Positions 8,100 to 15,467 of a stretch of 62,057 nucleotides of DNA are shown piece by piece. Below the pieces are notes generated by a model. That model had not been told where the DNA came from. It was given only the letters and a program-made list of their open reading frames with translations, and did no database searches. Position 1 is the stretch's first letter. The number at the start of each line of letters is the position of its first letter. Source of the DNA: CAYONP01 sp964405335 (GTDB lineage Bacteria; Armatimonadota; UBA10988). Where the stretch lies: NCBI GenBank assembly GCA_964405335.1, contig CAYONP010000024.1, positions 1-62,057 of the forward strand, read 5' to 3'. The position numbers and the translations under genes are program-made.

Positions 8100-9876
8100 C
8101 CTCGTGATGCGGCTCGGCGTGCAGAATCGCCCCGGCCGGCGCGAGGGCCGCCTCCAGTTCGTCTTCGAGCTGCTCGCTCACCTCGTGCGCCGCGCGCAGG
8201 CTCGTCGCCGGAGGGAGCTGGATGTGCGCGTCGGCAAACCGGTACGACCCGGCGTCGCGCACGCGCAACTGGTGCCAGCCGACGATCCGGCCTGCGTGCC
8301 GCGCGGCCTCGAGCACCGCCTCGGCGCGGGCCAGCATCGCCGCGTCGACGGTGTCGAGCACGCCGCGCAGCGCCTCGCGCAGCAGCGCCGCGCCGGTGAC
8401 CAGGATATAGCCGGCGACCGCCAAGGCGACCAGCGGATCGGCCGGCTGCCAACCGGTCGTGCCGACGACCACCAGGCCGACGACCACCGCCACGCTGCTC
8501 CACACGTCGGCCAGCACATGCCGTCCGTCGGCGACGAGGGTAACCGACTCGAGCCGCCGGCCGGCGCCGACCAGGTAGACCCCAAGCAGCGCGTTGATGC
8601 CGCCGGCGACCAGGACCAGCGCCAGCCCCCAGCCCAGGTTGCGCGGCTCGGCCTGGCCGAGCAGCCGATGCACCGCCGACCAGACAATAGCAGCCGCGGC
8701 GATGACGATCAGCGCGCCCTCGAACCCGGCGGCGAGGAACTCGACCTTGTGGTGGCCGAACGGATGGTCGCGGTCGCTACCGCTGCGGGCCAGCATAACG
8801 CTGTACAGCGCCAGTGCCGCCGCGGCGACGTTGACCACGCTCTCGAGCGCATCGGACAGCACCGCCGCCGAGCCGGTGACCAGCCAGGCGGCGAGTTTGA
8901 CCGCCAGCAGCAGCACGGCCACCGCCAGCGACCGCGCGGCCGCCCGCCGCCGCGCCTGCTCGCCGGCGCCCGCCTCGGCGACGACCAGCGGCGCATCGTC
9001 GCGCACCTCGTCGGCCGGCTCCAGGTGCGCCGTCGCGTCGGCATCGCCGGCGATCGCCTCGAGCCGCGCCTCGACGGCCTCGGCACGGTCGTGCGCCGAT
9101 TCGAGTGAGGTGCCAGGCGCGAACTGAAGGTGGAACTCGAGGTAGACATGCCCGCCGGCGTCGCGGCAGCGCAGGTCGTGGTAACCGATCACCGGCGGCT
9201 CGACGGCCTCGTCCAACCCAGCGGCGAGCCGCTCGAGCAGCTCCTCGGCGGCGGTGTCCATCAGTCCGCGTAGGGCCTGGCGCAGGAGCCGGAGCGCGCC
9301 GTAGGCAACGACCACGACGACGCCGACCGAGACCACGAAGTCGACCCACTGCCAGGCCTCGGCACCGGCGACCAGCAGGCTGCCGAGCACGGCCAGGCCG
9401 ACCAGGACATCGAGCCGGGCGTGGCGCGCCGCGGCGCGCAGCGCCGGCGAGCGATGCCGCCGGCCGGCCTCGCGCTGCGCCGCCGCGAGCAGGGCGCTGA
9501 GCGCGATCGAGCCGACGAACAGCCCGACAGCCGTCGGTGTCGGCCGGACCGGCCAATCGCGCGACCACTGGAACCAGCCGACGCCGCCGACGACGATTAC
9601 GCCGGACAGCGCCATGGCGCCGTGGAAGCCGACGGCGACGAACTCGAGCTTGTGGTGACCGAACGGGTGGCCGCGGTCGGCCGGCCGCCGGGCCGCGCCC
9701 ACGCCGAGCAGGGTCACCGCCGCGGCAAGGAGGTTGAACAGCGGTTCGATGCTGTCGGCCAGCACGGCCAGCGAGCCGGTCATGGCATAGGCGGTCAGGC
9801 GCAGGGCGAGAATGCCGGCGGCGATGAACACGCCCCACTGCGCCGGTCGCTGGATGTCGCGGAGTTCGTCGCTCAC
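8089..9876 (-). CDS. Tandem-fused cation diffusion facilitator (two CDF units in one chain)
   Basis: 595 residues, about twice the usual CDF length, made of two complete CDF units (about 1-300 and 310-595). Each unit has six membrane helices, a HPFGHHKxEF loop (70-79 and 371-380), a TM2 motif with Asp/Glu (D41/E44 and D342/E345), a TM5 HxxxD metal site (H152/D156 and H453/D457) and a cytoplasmic ferredoxin-like tail. Ordinary CDF proteins work as homodimers that export Zn, Fe, Mn or Co against protons, so this chain probably forms its own pseudo-dimer. The two halves are clearly diverged, so the fusion is not a very recent duplication. The metal is unknown. Confidence 0.85.
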   Translation of the reverse strand: MSDELRDIQRPAQWGVFIAAGILALRLTAYAMTGSLAVLADSIEPLFNLLAAAVTLLGVGAARRPADRGHPFGHHKLEFVAVGFHGAMALSGVIVVGGVGWFQWSRDWPVRPTPTAVGLFVGSIALSALLAAAQREAGRRHRSPALRAAARHARLDVLVGLAVLGSLLVAGAEAWQWVDFVVSVGVVVVVAYGALRLLRQALRGLMDTAAEELLERLAAGLDEAVEPPVIGYHDLRCRDAGGHVYLEFHLQFAPGTSLESAHDRAEAVEARLEAIAGDADATAHLEPADEVRDDAPLVVAEAGAGEQARRRAAARSLAVAVLLLAVKLAAWLVTGSAAVLSDALESVVNVAAAALALYSVMLARSGSDRDHPFGHHKVEFLAAGFEGALIVIAAAAIVWSAVHRLLGQAEPRNLGWGLALVLVAGGINALLGVYLVGAGRRLESVTLVADGRHVLADVWSSVAVVVGLVVVGTTGWQPADPLVALAVAGYILVTGAALLREALRGVLDTVDAAMLARAEAVLEAARHAGRIVGWHQLRVRDAGSYRFADAHIQLPPATSLRAAHEVSEQLEDELEAALAPAGAILHAEPHHEVRE

Positions 9877-9935
9877 GGCCCCGTCTTCCGGGGCGAGCGT
9901 CGGCTCCCTTCCGCGCCGGCCGAGAGGAGGCGGGC

Positions 9936-11009
9936 ATGGCGACCGAACTGACCAGTCACGAGCGTTACCGGCGCGCCTTCTGCCACCAGGAGGGCGACCG
10001 CATCCCGCTGCGCGACAGCTTCTGGGGTGCGACCATCCAGCGCTGGCGCGATGAAGGCCTGCCCGGCGACGTCTCGCCCGACGACTTCTTCGGCTTCGAC
10101 CGCTGCGCCGGCATCGGCGTCGACAACAGCCCGCGCTACCCCACCGCGGTAGTCGAGGAGACCGACGATTACTTCGTCCACACCACCGTCTGGGGCGTGA
10201 CCCAGCGCAACTGGAAGTCGCGCGGCAGCGTGCCTGAGTTCCTCGACTTCACCGTCGTCGACCGCGACGCCTGGGCCGACTGCAAGGCCCGGATGCAGCC
10301 GACCGAGGACCGGATCAACTGGCATCACCTCGAACAGCATTACGCCCGCTGGCGGCAGGAGGGGCGCTGGATCTGGGGCCACGGCTGGTTTGGATTCGAT
10401 GTCCTGCATAGCTGGTTTGTCGGTACCGAGCGGGTGCTCATGGCGCTGGTCGAAGATCCCGAGTGGGTCAAGGAGATGATCGACACGATGTGCGATCTGA
10501 ACCTCGAACTACTCGACCAGGCCTGGCGCCGCGGCTACACCTTCGACTGCCTGATCTGGCCCGACGACCTGGCCTTCGTCAAGGGCCCGTTCTTCTCGCC
10601 GGCGATCTACCGCGCGGTGGTGCAGCCGGCCCATCGCCGGGCCTGCGAGTTCGCTCACGAGCGCGGCGCCTTCGCCATGCTGCACACCGACGGCAACATC
10701 CTGCCGCTCCTGCCCGACATCCTCGACACCGGCATCGACGCGATGCAGCCGCTCGAACAGAAGGCCGGCATGGACCTGCTCTGCATCAAGGCCGAAGTCG
10801 GCGAGCGGCTCTGCCTCGAAGGCGGCATCGACGTCCGCGCGATGGGCGACGCCGAGCACATCGAGGCCGAAATCCGGACCAAGATCCCGATGGCCAAGGT
10901 GGGTGGCGGGTACTGCTACCACTCCGACCACTCGGTGCCGAGCAACGTCAGCTTCGCCGACTACTGCCGCTTGGTCGAACTGGTCAAGGAGTGCGGGCGG
11001 TACGACTGA
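9936..11009 (+). CDS. Uroporphyrinogen-decarboxylase-family protein
   Basis: A 357-residue barrel protein of the UroD/MtaA-like superfamily. It opens with SHERYRRAFCHQEGDRIPLRDSF-like sequence (compare the RxxxA...DRxP family start) and carries WPDDLAF, FAMLHTDGNI and LEGGIDVRAM segments. True HemE sequences are shorter at the N-terminus and have different active-site loops, so this is more likely a methyltransferase-like or catabolic paralogue of unknown substrate. It is divergent from the CDF gene with 59 bp between starts, and its ATG follows a GAGGAGG-type ribosome site. A second family member lies at 32.8 kb. Confidence 0.75.
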   Translation: MATELTSHERYRRAFCHQEGDRIPLRDSFWGATIQRWRDEGLPGDVSPDDFFGFDRCAGIGVDNSPRYPTAVVEETDDYFVHTTVWGVTQRNWKSRGSVPEFLDFTVVDRDAWADCKARMQPTEDRINWHHLEQHYARWRQEGRWIWGHGWFGFDVLHSWFVGTERVLMALVEDPEWVKEMIDTMCDLNLELLDQAWRRGYTFDCLIWPDDLAFVKGPFFSPAIYRAVVQPAHRRACEFAHERGAFAMLHTDGNILPLLPDILDTGIDAMQPLEQKAGMDLLCIKAEVGERLCLEGGIDVRAMGDAEHIEAEIRTKIPMAKVGGGYCYHSDHSVPSNVSFADYCRLVELVKECGRYD

Positions 11010-11021
11010 CCGCGGCCGACC

Positions 11022-12200
11022 TCACCGCGCGGCGACGAAGCGCCCGATCCGTGCCAGCGCCTCGCGCAGGTCATCGAGGCCGGCGGCATAGCTGACCCGC
11101 ACGTGGCCCTCGCCGCCGAGCCCGAACGCGCCGCCCGGCACGACGGCCACCTTCTCGGCCTCGAGCAGCCGCTCGGCGAAGTCATCGGACGTCAGGCCGG
11201 TCGAGCGGATCGAGGGAAAGGCGTAGAACGCGCCCTGTGGCTCGAGGCAGCCGAGCCCCATCGCGGCGAAGCCGGCGTGGACCAGCCGGCGGCGCTGGTT
11301 GTAGGCGTCCCTCATGCGCGAGACCGCTGCGTCGCCGCGGCGCAGCGCCTCGATAGCCGCCTCCTGGGCCAGCATCGGCGCGCACATGATGGTGTACTGG
11401 TGGATCTTGGTCATCGCCGCAACGATCTCGGCCGGCGCGCAGGCGTAGCCGATCCGCCAGCCGGTCATCGCGTGCGCCTTCGAGAAGCCGTTGAGCAGAA
11501 TGGTCCGCTCGCGCGCGCCGGGCAGCGCGGCGAAGCAGGTGTGGCCCTCGGCGTCGTAGCGCAGGCGGTCGTAGATCTCGTCGCTGATCACCAGCAGGTC
11601 GTGCGCGGCGGCCAGGTCGGCAATCTGCTGCAGCACCGCACGCGGGATGCAGGCGCCGGTTGGATTGCACGGCGAGCCGATCAGAATCGCCCGCGTGCGC
11701 GGGGTGACCGCCGCCTCGAGTCGCTCGATGCGCGGCACAAAGCCGTCGTCGGCGGTGGTTTCGATCGGCACCGGCAGGCCGTGGGCCAGGCTGACCGCGG
11801 CGCTGTAGCTGACGAAGCAGGGCTGCGGGACGATCACCTCGTCGCCCGGCTCGAGGATGGCCCGCAGCGCCAGGTCGAGCCCCTCGCTGACGCCGACGGT
11901 GACCAGCACCTCGCGGTCGGCGCTGAATTCGACGGCGTAGAGCCGGTGGAGCAGCCGGGCAATTTCGCGCCGGAGGGCGGGCAGGCCGGCGTTCGAGGTG
12001 TAGGTGGTGTGGCCGGCCTCGAGCCCGGCAATGGCCGCGGCGCAGAAGCTCCACGGCGTGACGAAGTCGGGCTCGCCGACGCCGAGCGAGATCACCCCCT
12101 CGGTGGCCTGGACCAGGTCGAAAAAGCGGCGGATGCCCGACGGCGGGAGCGCTTCGATATGCCGGGCGACCCGCCTGCGCTGCGCGACCGAGGCGGTCAC
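11022..12200 (-). CDS. Class I/II pyridoxal-phosphate aminotransferase
   Basis: 392 residues with fold-type I features: NPTG near 179-182, DEIY (207-210), and the Schiff-base lysine K241 in NGFSKAHAMTGWRIGY. It probably transfers an amino group between an amino acid and a 2-oxo acid (alanine/aspartate-type subgroup). It overlaps the Lrp/AsnC regulator upstream by 4 bp, so the two are co-expressed. Bacillus subtilis alaR-alaT has the same gene pairing, which makes an alanine transaminase a reasonable but unproven guess. The 3' end converges on the UroD-like gene with only 12 bp between them. Confidence 0.85.
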   Translation of the reverse strand: MTASVAQRRRVARHIEALPPSGIRRFFDLVQATEGVISLGVGEPDFVTPWSFCAAAIAGLEAGHTTYTSNAGLPALRREIARLLHRLYAVEFSADREVLVTVGVSEGLDLALRAILEPGDEVIVPQPCFVSYSAAVSLAHGLPVPIETTADDGFVPRIERLEAAVTPRTRAILIGSPCNPTGACIPRAVLQQIADLAAAHDLLVISDEIYDRLRYDAEGHTCFAALPGARERTILLNGFSKAHAMTGWRIGYACAPAEIVAAMTKIHQYTIMCAPMLAQEAAIEALRRGDAAVSRMRDAYNQRRRLVHAGFAAMGLGCLEPQGAFYAFPSIRSTGLTSDDFAERLLEAEKVAVVPGGAFGLGGEGHVRVSYAAGLDDLREALARIGRFVAAR

Positions 12201-12715
12201 GGTGTCACCGGCAGGCGGCTGTCCTCAAGCGCCGAGCCGAGCAGCTTGCCCTCGCTCTTGTACTTGCGCAGCACAAAGCTGGTGCCGGTGCTGCGCACGC
12301 CCTTTAGCGGCGCCAGCTTCTCGGCCACGAACAGCGCAATCTGCCGGTAGTCGCGTCCCTCGACCACCACCACCAGGTCGCGCGTACCGCTGATCAGGTA
12401 GAGCGAGTGGACTTCGTCGAACAGGGCGATGCGTTGAGCAATGGCGTCGAAACCGAAGTCGGCCTCCGGGCTGACCTCGACGTCGACCATGGCGTAGATC
12501 TGCCCGCCGTCCAGGCGGTCCCAGTCGATGATCGCCCGCTGGCCCAGGATGACGCCGTCCTGCCGCAGCCGCTCCAGTTCGGCGGTCACCTCATCGGCGG
12601 CCAGGCCGAGCCGGACCGCCAGCTCGGCCGGCGGGGTGGTTGGTTCGGTGGCATAGACTTCGAGCAGGGCCAGTCGATCGGGCTCGGTCATGGATTGCTC
12701 AAACCCGCTCAGCAA
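12197..12715 (-). CDS. Lrp/AsnC-family transcriptional regulator
   Basis: 172 residues with an N-terminal winged helix-turn-helix (LAVRLGLAADEVTAELERL) and a C-terminal RAM ligand-binding domain with the conserved VHSLYLISGTRDLVVVVEG region. Such regulators sense amino acids and usually control the adjacent gene. Here it is coupled by ATGA to an aminotransferase, so regulation of that operon by its amino-acid substrate is likely. The start at 12715 is the longest; an internal ATG eight codons in (MTEPDRLAL) would also fit the family. Confidence 0.85.
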   Translation of the reverse strand: MLSGFEQSMTEPDRLALLEVYATEPTTPPAELAVRLGLAADEVTAELERLRQDGVILGQRAIIDWDRLDGGQIYAMVDVEVSPEADFGFDAIAQRIALFDEVHSLYLISGTRDLVVVVEGRDYRQIALFVAEKLAPLKGVRSTGTSFVLRKYKSEGKLLGSALEDSRLPVTP

Positions 12716-12774
12716 GCGGCGGCGAGAGCATGGTAGCGACGCGTGAGCGATCTGTCAACGCGCGGCGGCGGGCG

Positions 12775-12803
12775 TTGACGAGGGCGGCCGACCCGGCTAT
12801 ACT
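12775..12803 (+). promoter_or_regulatory. Sigma70-type promoter of tRNA-Val
   Basis: TTGACG (12775-12780), a 17-nt spacer and TATACT (12798-12803). The expected start of transcription is 10 or so bases before the mature tRNA 5' end at 12818. This is one of the best core promoters in the window and shows the local sigma consensus. Confidence 0.7.
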
Positions 12804-12817
12804 GGCCGCATTCTCCC

Positions 12818-12889
12818 GGGCGTGTAGCTCAGTGGGAGAGCGCTTGACTCACATTCAAGAGGTCGGTGGTTCGAAACCACCCACGCCCA
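12818..12889 (+). tRNA. tRNA-Val (CAC anticodon)
   Basis: A 72-nt cloverleaf. The acceptor stem pairs GGGCGTG with CACGCCC, the D arm is GCTC/GAGC, the anticodon stem is CTTGA/TCAAG with loop CTCACAT giving anticodon CAC, and the T arm is GGTGG/CCACC with loop TTCGAAA. The discriminator base is A, and CCA is not encoded. It reads GTG valine codons, which are common in this GC-rich genome. Confidence 0.93.
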
Positions 12890-12890
12890 T

Positions 12891-12914
12891 CGAGCCCCGT
12901 GCCAACGGGGCTCG
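12891..12914 (+). terminator. Hairpin terminator after tRNA-Val
   Basis: A perfect 10-bp stem CGAGCCCCGT/ACGGGGCTCG with loop GCCA begins 1 nt after the tRNA. Only a short T-containing tail (ATTTG) follows, so termination efficiency is uncertain, but the position is right for a tRNA terminator. Confidence 0.65.
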
Positions 12915-12974
12915 ACCATTTGGGTGAACTCCTCGGCCGGCTGAGACGGTCTATGATGGTAACAGGAGGCCGGC

Positions 12975-13361
12975 ATGCCGAGCCAGCGCAGCCCGTCGAC
13001 CCAACCTCCGCGGCCGCCGTGGGCGGCGCTCGGCTGGACCCTCGCGTTCGACGGGGTGATCCTCCTCAGCCTGCTGTTCGTCGCCGCGTTCGTGCTCGGG
13101 CCGGACATCGATGGCGAATCACCGTCCATCGCCGGCGCCGTCGCCGTGGTCAGCCCCATCGTGTTGCTCGCCCTGCTGATGACCCATCTGCGCCGCGGCC
13201 GCGCCTGGGCCTGGGTGCTGCAGTTGGTGGTCATCTGCCTGATCTGCGCCTTGGCGATGCCGTTCAGCATCGTGATCATCCCGCTGCTGGTCGCCTGGTG
13301 CGGCCCGGCGGTGCGCGACTGGTTCGATCCCCCGCTGCGCCGTGAGTTCGGTCGGCGCTAA
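12975..13361 (+). CDS. Small membrane protein of unknown function
   Basis: 128 residues. A Pro/Ser-rich cytosolic N-terminus is followed by about four hydrophobic segments (near 22-42, 52-70, 76-92 and 92-110). AGGAGG (12964-12969) six nt before the ATG gives a strong ribosome site. No family is recognised. Its stop codon lies at the point where the convergent PIN gene would have stopped before the frameshift described below, so the intact ends would have overlapped by only a few bases. Confidence 0.6.
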   Translation: MPSQRSPSTQPPRPPWAALGWTLAFDGVILLSLLFVAAFVLGPDIDGESPSIAGAVAVVSPIVLLALLMTHLRRGRAWAWVLQLVVICLICALAMPFSIVIIPLLVAWCGPAVRDWFDPPLRREFGRR

Positions 13362-13800
13362 GCCACCAGCGGCGTAAAGCCGGCGACGGCGTAAAGCCGG
13401 CGACGGCGAAGTGGCGATCGGCGGTGAACGCCTCCTGAATGCCCTCGCGGGCCATGACCGCGAACGAGGTGCAGTCGGTGAACGAGAAGTCCTGGTCATC
13501 GAAGCGGCGGAACCAGGCGAGGGCGGCAGCCTCCGTCGGCTGGTCGAGGTAGACTTCGCGCAGGCGGCTGGAGGACTTCAGGCCGTCGATCATCGTGGCC
13601 AGCCGCAACGCCGCGGCCAGGCCGGCGAGCCGGCGCAGGCGGGTCAGGGCCTCGATCAGCACCGCGTCACTCGTGAGCAGCGGCAGTCGCTCGTTCTGGA
13701 TGCGTTCGCCGACGGCCTGGGCTGCCGCGTGGTTCGCGTCGTCGGCAACGAACAGGGCCACCCAGGCCCACGAGTCGACGAAGATCACTCGGCTAGGCAC
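13276..13800 (-). pseudogene. PIN-domain toxin (cassette 1) with frameshifted C-terminus
   Basis: VapC-like PIN ribonuclease. The first acidic residue is in FVDSWAW and the later FTDCTSFA motif is intact, as in the two neighbouring PIN proteins. After AVAGFTP the reading frame is shifted by a 17-bp tandem duplication (13371-13404). As a result the usual end (LVA then stop at 13358-13360) is replaced by about 36 foreign residues read antisense through the membrane-protein gene. All catalytic motifs precede the shift, so the product may still be active. It overlaps its antitoxin gene by 16 bp and is the last gene of the array in transcription order. Confidence 0.7.
13371..13404. repeat. 17-bp perfect tandem duplication
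   Basis: GGCGTAAAGCCGGCGAC occurs twice back to back (13371-13387 and 13388-13404). The two sister cassettes carry one copy of this segment. Since 17 is not a multiple of three, the duplication frameshifts the end of PIN cassette 1. Confidence 0.9.
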
Positions 13801-14027
13801 GGTTTCGGCCCATAGAGAGCATCATCGATGGTGCCGGCGTAGTCGGCGACCTGGCCGAGGCTGACCACGCCGTGGCAGAGCTCCGCCCAGATCACCCATC
13901 CGTCGTCGGCCCCGTCCGGTGAGCCGGCGCGCGCCAACGCCTCCGCCGCCGCCTCCTCAGGCGTCGGCCCGGCCGCCGCGAGGACTTCGTAGAGCGCCTC
14001 GTCGATTTCGATGGTCAGCCTGCGCAT
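13785..14027 (-). CDS. Antitoxin of PIN cassette 1 (ribbon-helix-helix-like start)
   Basis: An 80-residue acidic protein starting with a beta strand and helix (MRRLTIEIDEALYEVLAAAG) like ribbon-helix-helix antitoxins, and ending in a variable tail that closes with DALYGP. The two sister proteins (14454-14699 and 15126-15359) share the same N-terminal 25 residues and the [DS]xxYG end. It should bind and neutralise the PIN protein encoded immediately downstream and may repress the operon. There is no upstream ribosome site: the ATG is only 6 nt after a TATAAT. Confidence 0.7.
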   Translation of the reverse strand: MRRLTIEIDEALYEVLAAAGPTPEEAAAEALARAGSPDGADDGWVIWAELCHGVVSLGQVADYAGTIDDALYGPKPCLAE

Positions 14028-14033
14028 AGTCTC

Positions 14034-14042
14034 ATTATACCA
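14034..14042 (-). promoter_or_regulatory. Extended -10 promoter inside the end of PIN 2
   Basis: On the minus strand TGGTATAAT overlaps the last two codons and TAA stop of PIN cassette 2 (CTG GTA TAA). Six nucleotides separate TATAAT from the ATG of antitoxin 1, so a start at +7 falls exactly on the A of ATG and would make a leaderless message. No convincing -35 is seen, which fits the TGn extension. Confidence 0.5.
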
Positions 14043-14457
14043 GCGGCGTGAAGCCGGCGACGGCGAAGTGGCGGTCGGCGGTGAAGGCCTCCTGAATGCC
14101 CTCGCGGGCCATGACCGCGAACGAGGTGCAGTCGGTGAACGAGAAGTGCTGGTCCGCGTAGCGCGCCAGCCATGAGCGGGCTTGCGCGTCGTCTGCCGCG
14201 GTGCGATGGACGACAGTCAGCTCGCCGGCGCGCTGCAGCAGGTCGAGTTGGCCCAGCAGCGCCAAGGCCGCTGCCAAACCAGCGGTGCGGCGCACCAGAT
14301 TGACCGCCTCGTAGACCACGCCGTTGGTGGTCAGGAGCGATACGCGGTCGGTCCGCAGTTCAGCGGCGACGCGGAGCGAATCGGCGTGCCCACGGTCATC
14401 GGCGAGGGTGAGCGCGATCCAGGCCCACGCATCGACGAACACGAAGGGTGCCCTCAT
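14035..14457 (-). CDS. PIN-domain toxin (cassette 2)
   Basis: A 140-residue VapC-like ribonuclease. Acidic PIN residues are visible in FVDAWAW (N-terminal), near VVYEAV, and in FTDCTSFAVM. The last 34 residues are identical to those of cassette 3 and to cassette 1 up to its frameshift, while the first 100 residues are much more diverged. It overlaps antitoxin 2 by 4 bp (ATGA). Its target RNA is unknown. Confidence 0.8.
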   Translation of the reverse strand: MRAPFVFVDAWAWIALTLADDRGHADSLRVAAELRTDRVSLLTTNGVVYEAVNLVRRTAGLAAALALLGQLDLLQRAGELTVVHRTAADDAQARSWLARYADQHFSFTDCTSFAVMAREGIQEAFTADRHFAVAGFTPLV

Positions 14458-14699
14458 TCACGCTCCTGATCCGGGCCGTAGAGCAGGCGATCGTGGTCGT
14501 CGGCGTAGCTCCCCGGCTGCCCCGCGGAGCCGAGGCCTGCCTCGAACGCGGCCCAAGCGGCCGCGCCCAGGTCTGCGCGTCGGTCGCCGTTGACGGGCAG
14601 CGCCGCAAGCGCCCGCACCGCCGCCGCCTCAGGAGTCGGACCAGCGGCCGCCAGCACCCGGTAGATCGCATCGTCAACTTCAATCGTCAGCGTGTGCAT
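14454..14699 (-). CDS. Antitoxin of PIN cassette 2
   Basis: 81 residues with the same ribbon-helix-helix-like N-terminus as its sisters (MHTLTIEVDDAIYRVLAAAG) and a divergent C-terminal neutralising tail ending in LLYGPDQERE. It is translationally coupled to PIN 2 by a 4-bp overlap. As with cassette 1, TATAAT ends 6 nt upstream of the ATG, with no ribosome-binding site, implying leaderless translation. Confidence 0.7.
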   Translation of the reverse strand: MHTLTIEVDDAIYRVLAAAGPTPEAAAVRALAALPVNGDRRADLGAAAWAAFEAGLGSAGQPGSYADDHDRLLYGPDQERE

Positions 14700-14705
14700 A
14701 GGCGC

Positions 14706-14714
14706 ATTATACCA
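14706..14714 (-). promoter_or_regulatory. Extended -10 promoter inside the end of PIN 3
   Basis: TGGTATAAT on the minus strand, again formed by the last codons and stop of the upstream PIN gene (TTG GTA TAA) and again exactly 6 nt before the ATG of the next antitoxin. Its conservation with the 14034-14042 site supports function. Confidence 0.5.
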
Positions 14715-15129
14715 ACGGCGTGAAGCCGGCGACGGCGAAGTGGCGGTCGGCCGTGAAAGCCTCCTGGATGCCCTCGCGTGCCATAACCGCGAACGAGGTG
14801 CAGTCGGTGAACGAGAGCCGGTGGTCGGTGAACCGCCGCAGCCAGTTCAGCGCGGCACCTTCGTCATCCTCGGAGACCCGCAGCAGGCGCAAGCGGCCCT
14901 CCCGGCGGGTCTCGGCCACCAGTTCGGCGACGCCCAGCGCGAGCGCCAGCCCGGCGTCCAAGCGCAGGCGGGTGATGGTCTCGCCGACCACGTAGTTGGT
15001 GGTCACCAGCAGCGCGCCGTCGTCTTCTAGTCGTCGTCCCAGGTCGGCCGCTCGCCGATGATTGGGGTCGTCCCGCACCGCCAGCGCCACGTAGGCCCAG
15101 GTGTCGACGAAGACGAGCGAGCGAGTCAC
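14707..15129 (-). CDS. PIN-domain toxin (cassette 3)
   Basis: 140 residues with the VapC-like layout of cassettes 1 and 2: FVDTWAY with the first acidic residue, an internal VVGETITRL glutamate, and FTDCTSFAVM. Its C-terminal 34 residues are identical to cassette 2 despite a diverged N-terminal two thirds. It overlaps antitoxin 3 by 4 bp. It is the first toxin of the array in transcription order. Confidence 0.8.
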   Translation of the reverse strand: MTRSLVFVDTWAYVALAVRDDPNHRRAADLGRRLEDDGALLVTTNYVVGETITRLRLDAGLALALGVAELVAETRREGRLRLLRVSEDDEGAALNWLRRFTDHRLSFTDCTSFAVMAREGIQEAFTADRHFAVAGFTPLV

Positions 15130-15359
15130 GGCCGCCGGCCGTAGACCGCACTGTCAACGGTGTCGGACAGGTTCGCCCCGGTGCCGGTCTCGCCGAGGCC
15201 GTCGCACAAGCGCCGCCAGGCGCTGACAGCCCCGGTCGACACCGACTCCGGCCGCCCCGTCGCGGCGAGCCATCGCGCCGCCGCCTCCTCGGGCGTCGGA
15301 CCGGCCGCCACGAGGGCCTCGTAGAGCGCCTCGTCGATTTCGATGGTCAGGGTGCGCAT
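15126..15359 (-). CDS. Antitoxin of PIN cassette 3
   Basis: 77 residues, beginning MRTLTIEIDEALYEALVAAG like its sisters and ending with DSAVYGRRP. An in-frame ATG four codons upstream (MRRPMRTL) is possible. Upstream on the minus strand is CATAAT and an AGAAGG segment, so unlike the other two it could use a conventional ribosome site. As the first gene of the six-gene array it probably carries the main promoter. It is divergent from the nucleotidyltransferase operon. Confidence 0.65.
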   Translation of the reverse strand: MRTLTIEIDEALYEALVAAGPTPEEAAARWLAATGRPESVSTGAVSAWRRLCDGLGETGTGANLSDTVDSAVYGRRP

Positions 15360-15467
15360 CGGCCTTCTCATCCGCATTATGCCGCGCCGCTCGGCTTGAC
15401 ACCGCCCCGGCTGGCGCTTACCATCCGGCCGACCGGGGAGCGAGCGTTCTCGCGAGGGCTGGAGCCG

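Noticed and set aside
13276..15359. CRISPR array
   Set aside because: The repetition consists of full protein-coding cassettes, not short repeats with spacers. No cas genes or repeat-spacer pattern were seen in the window.
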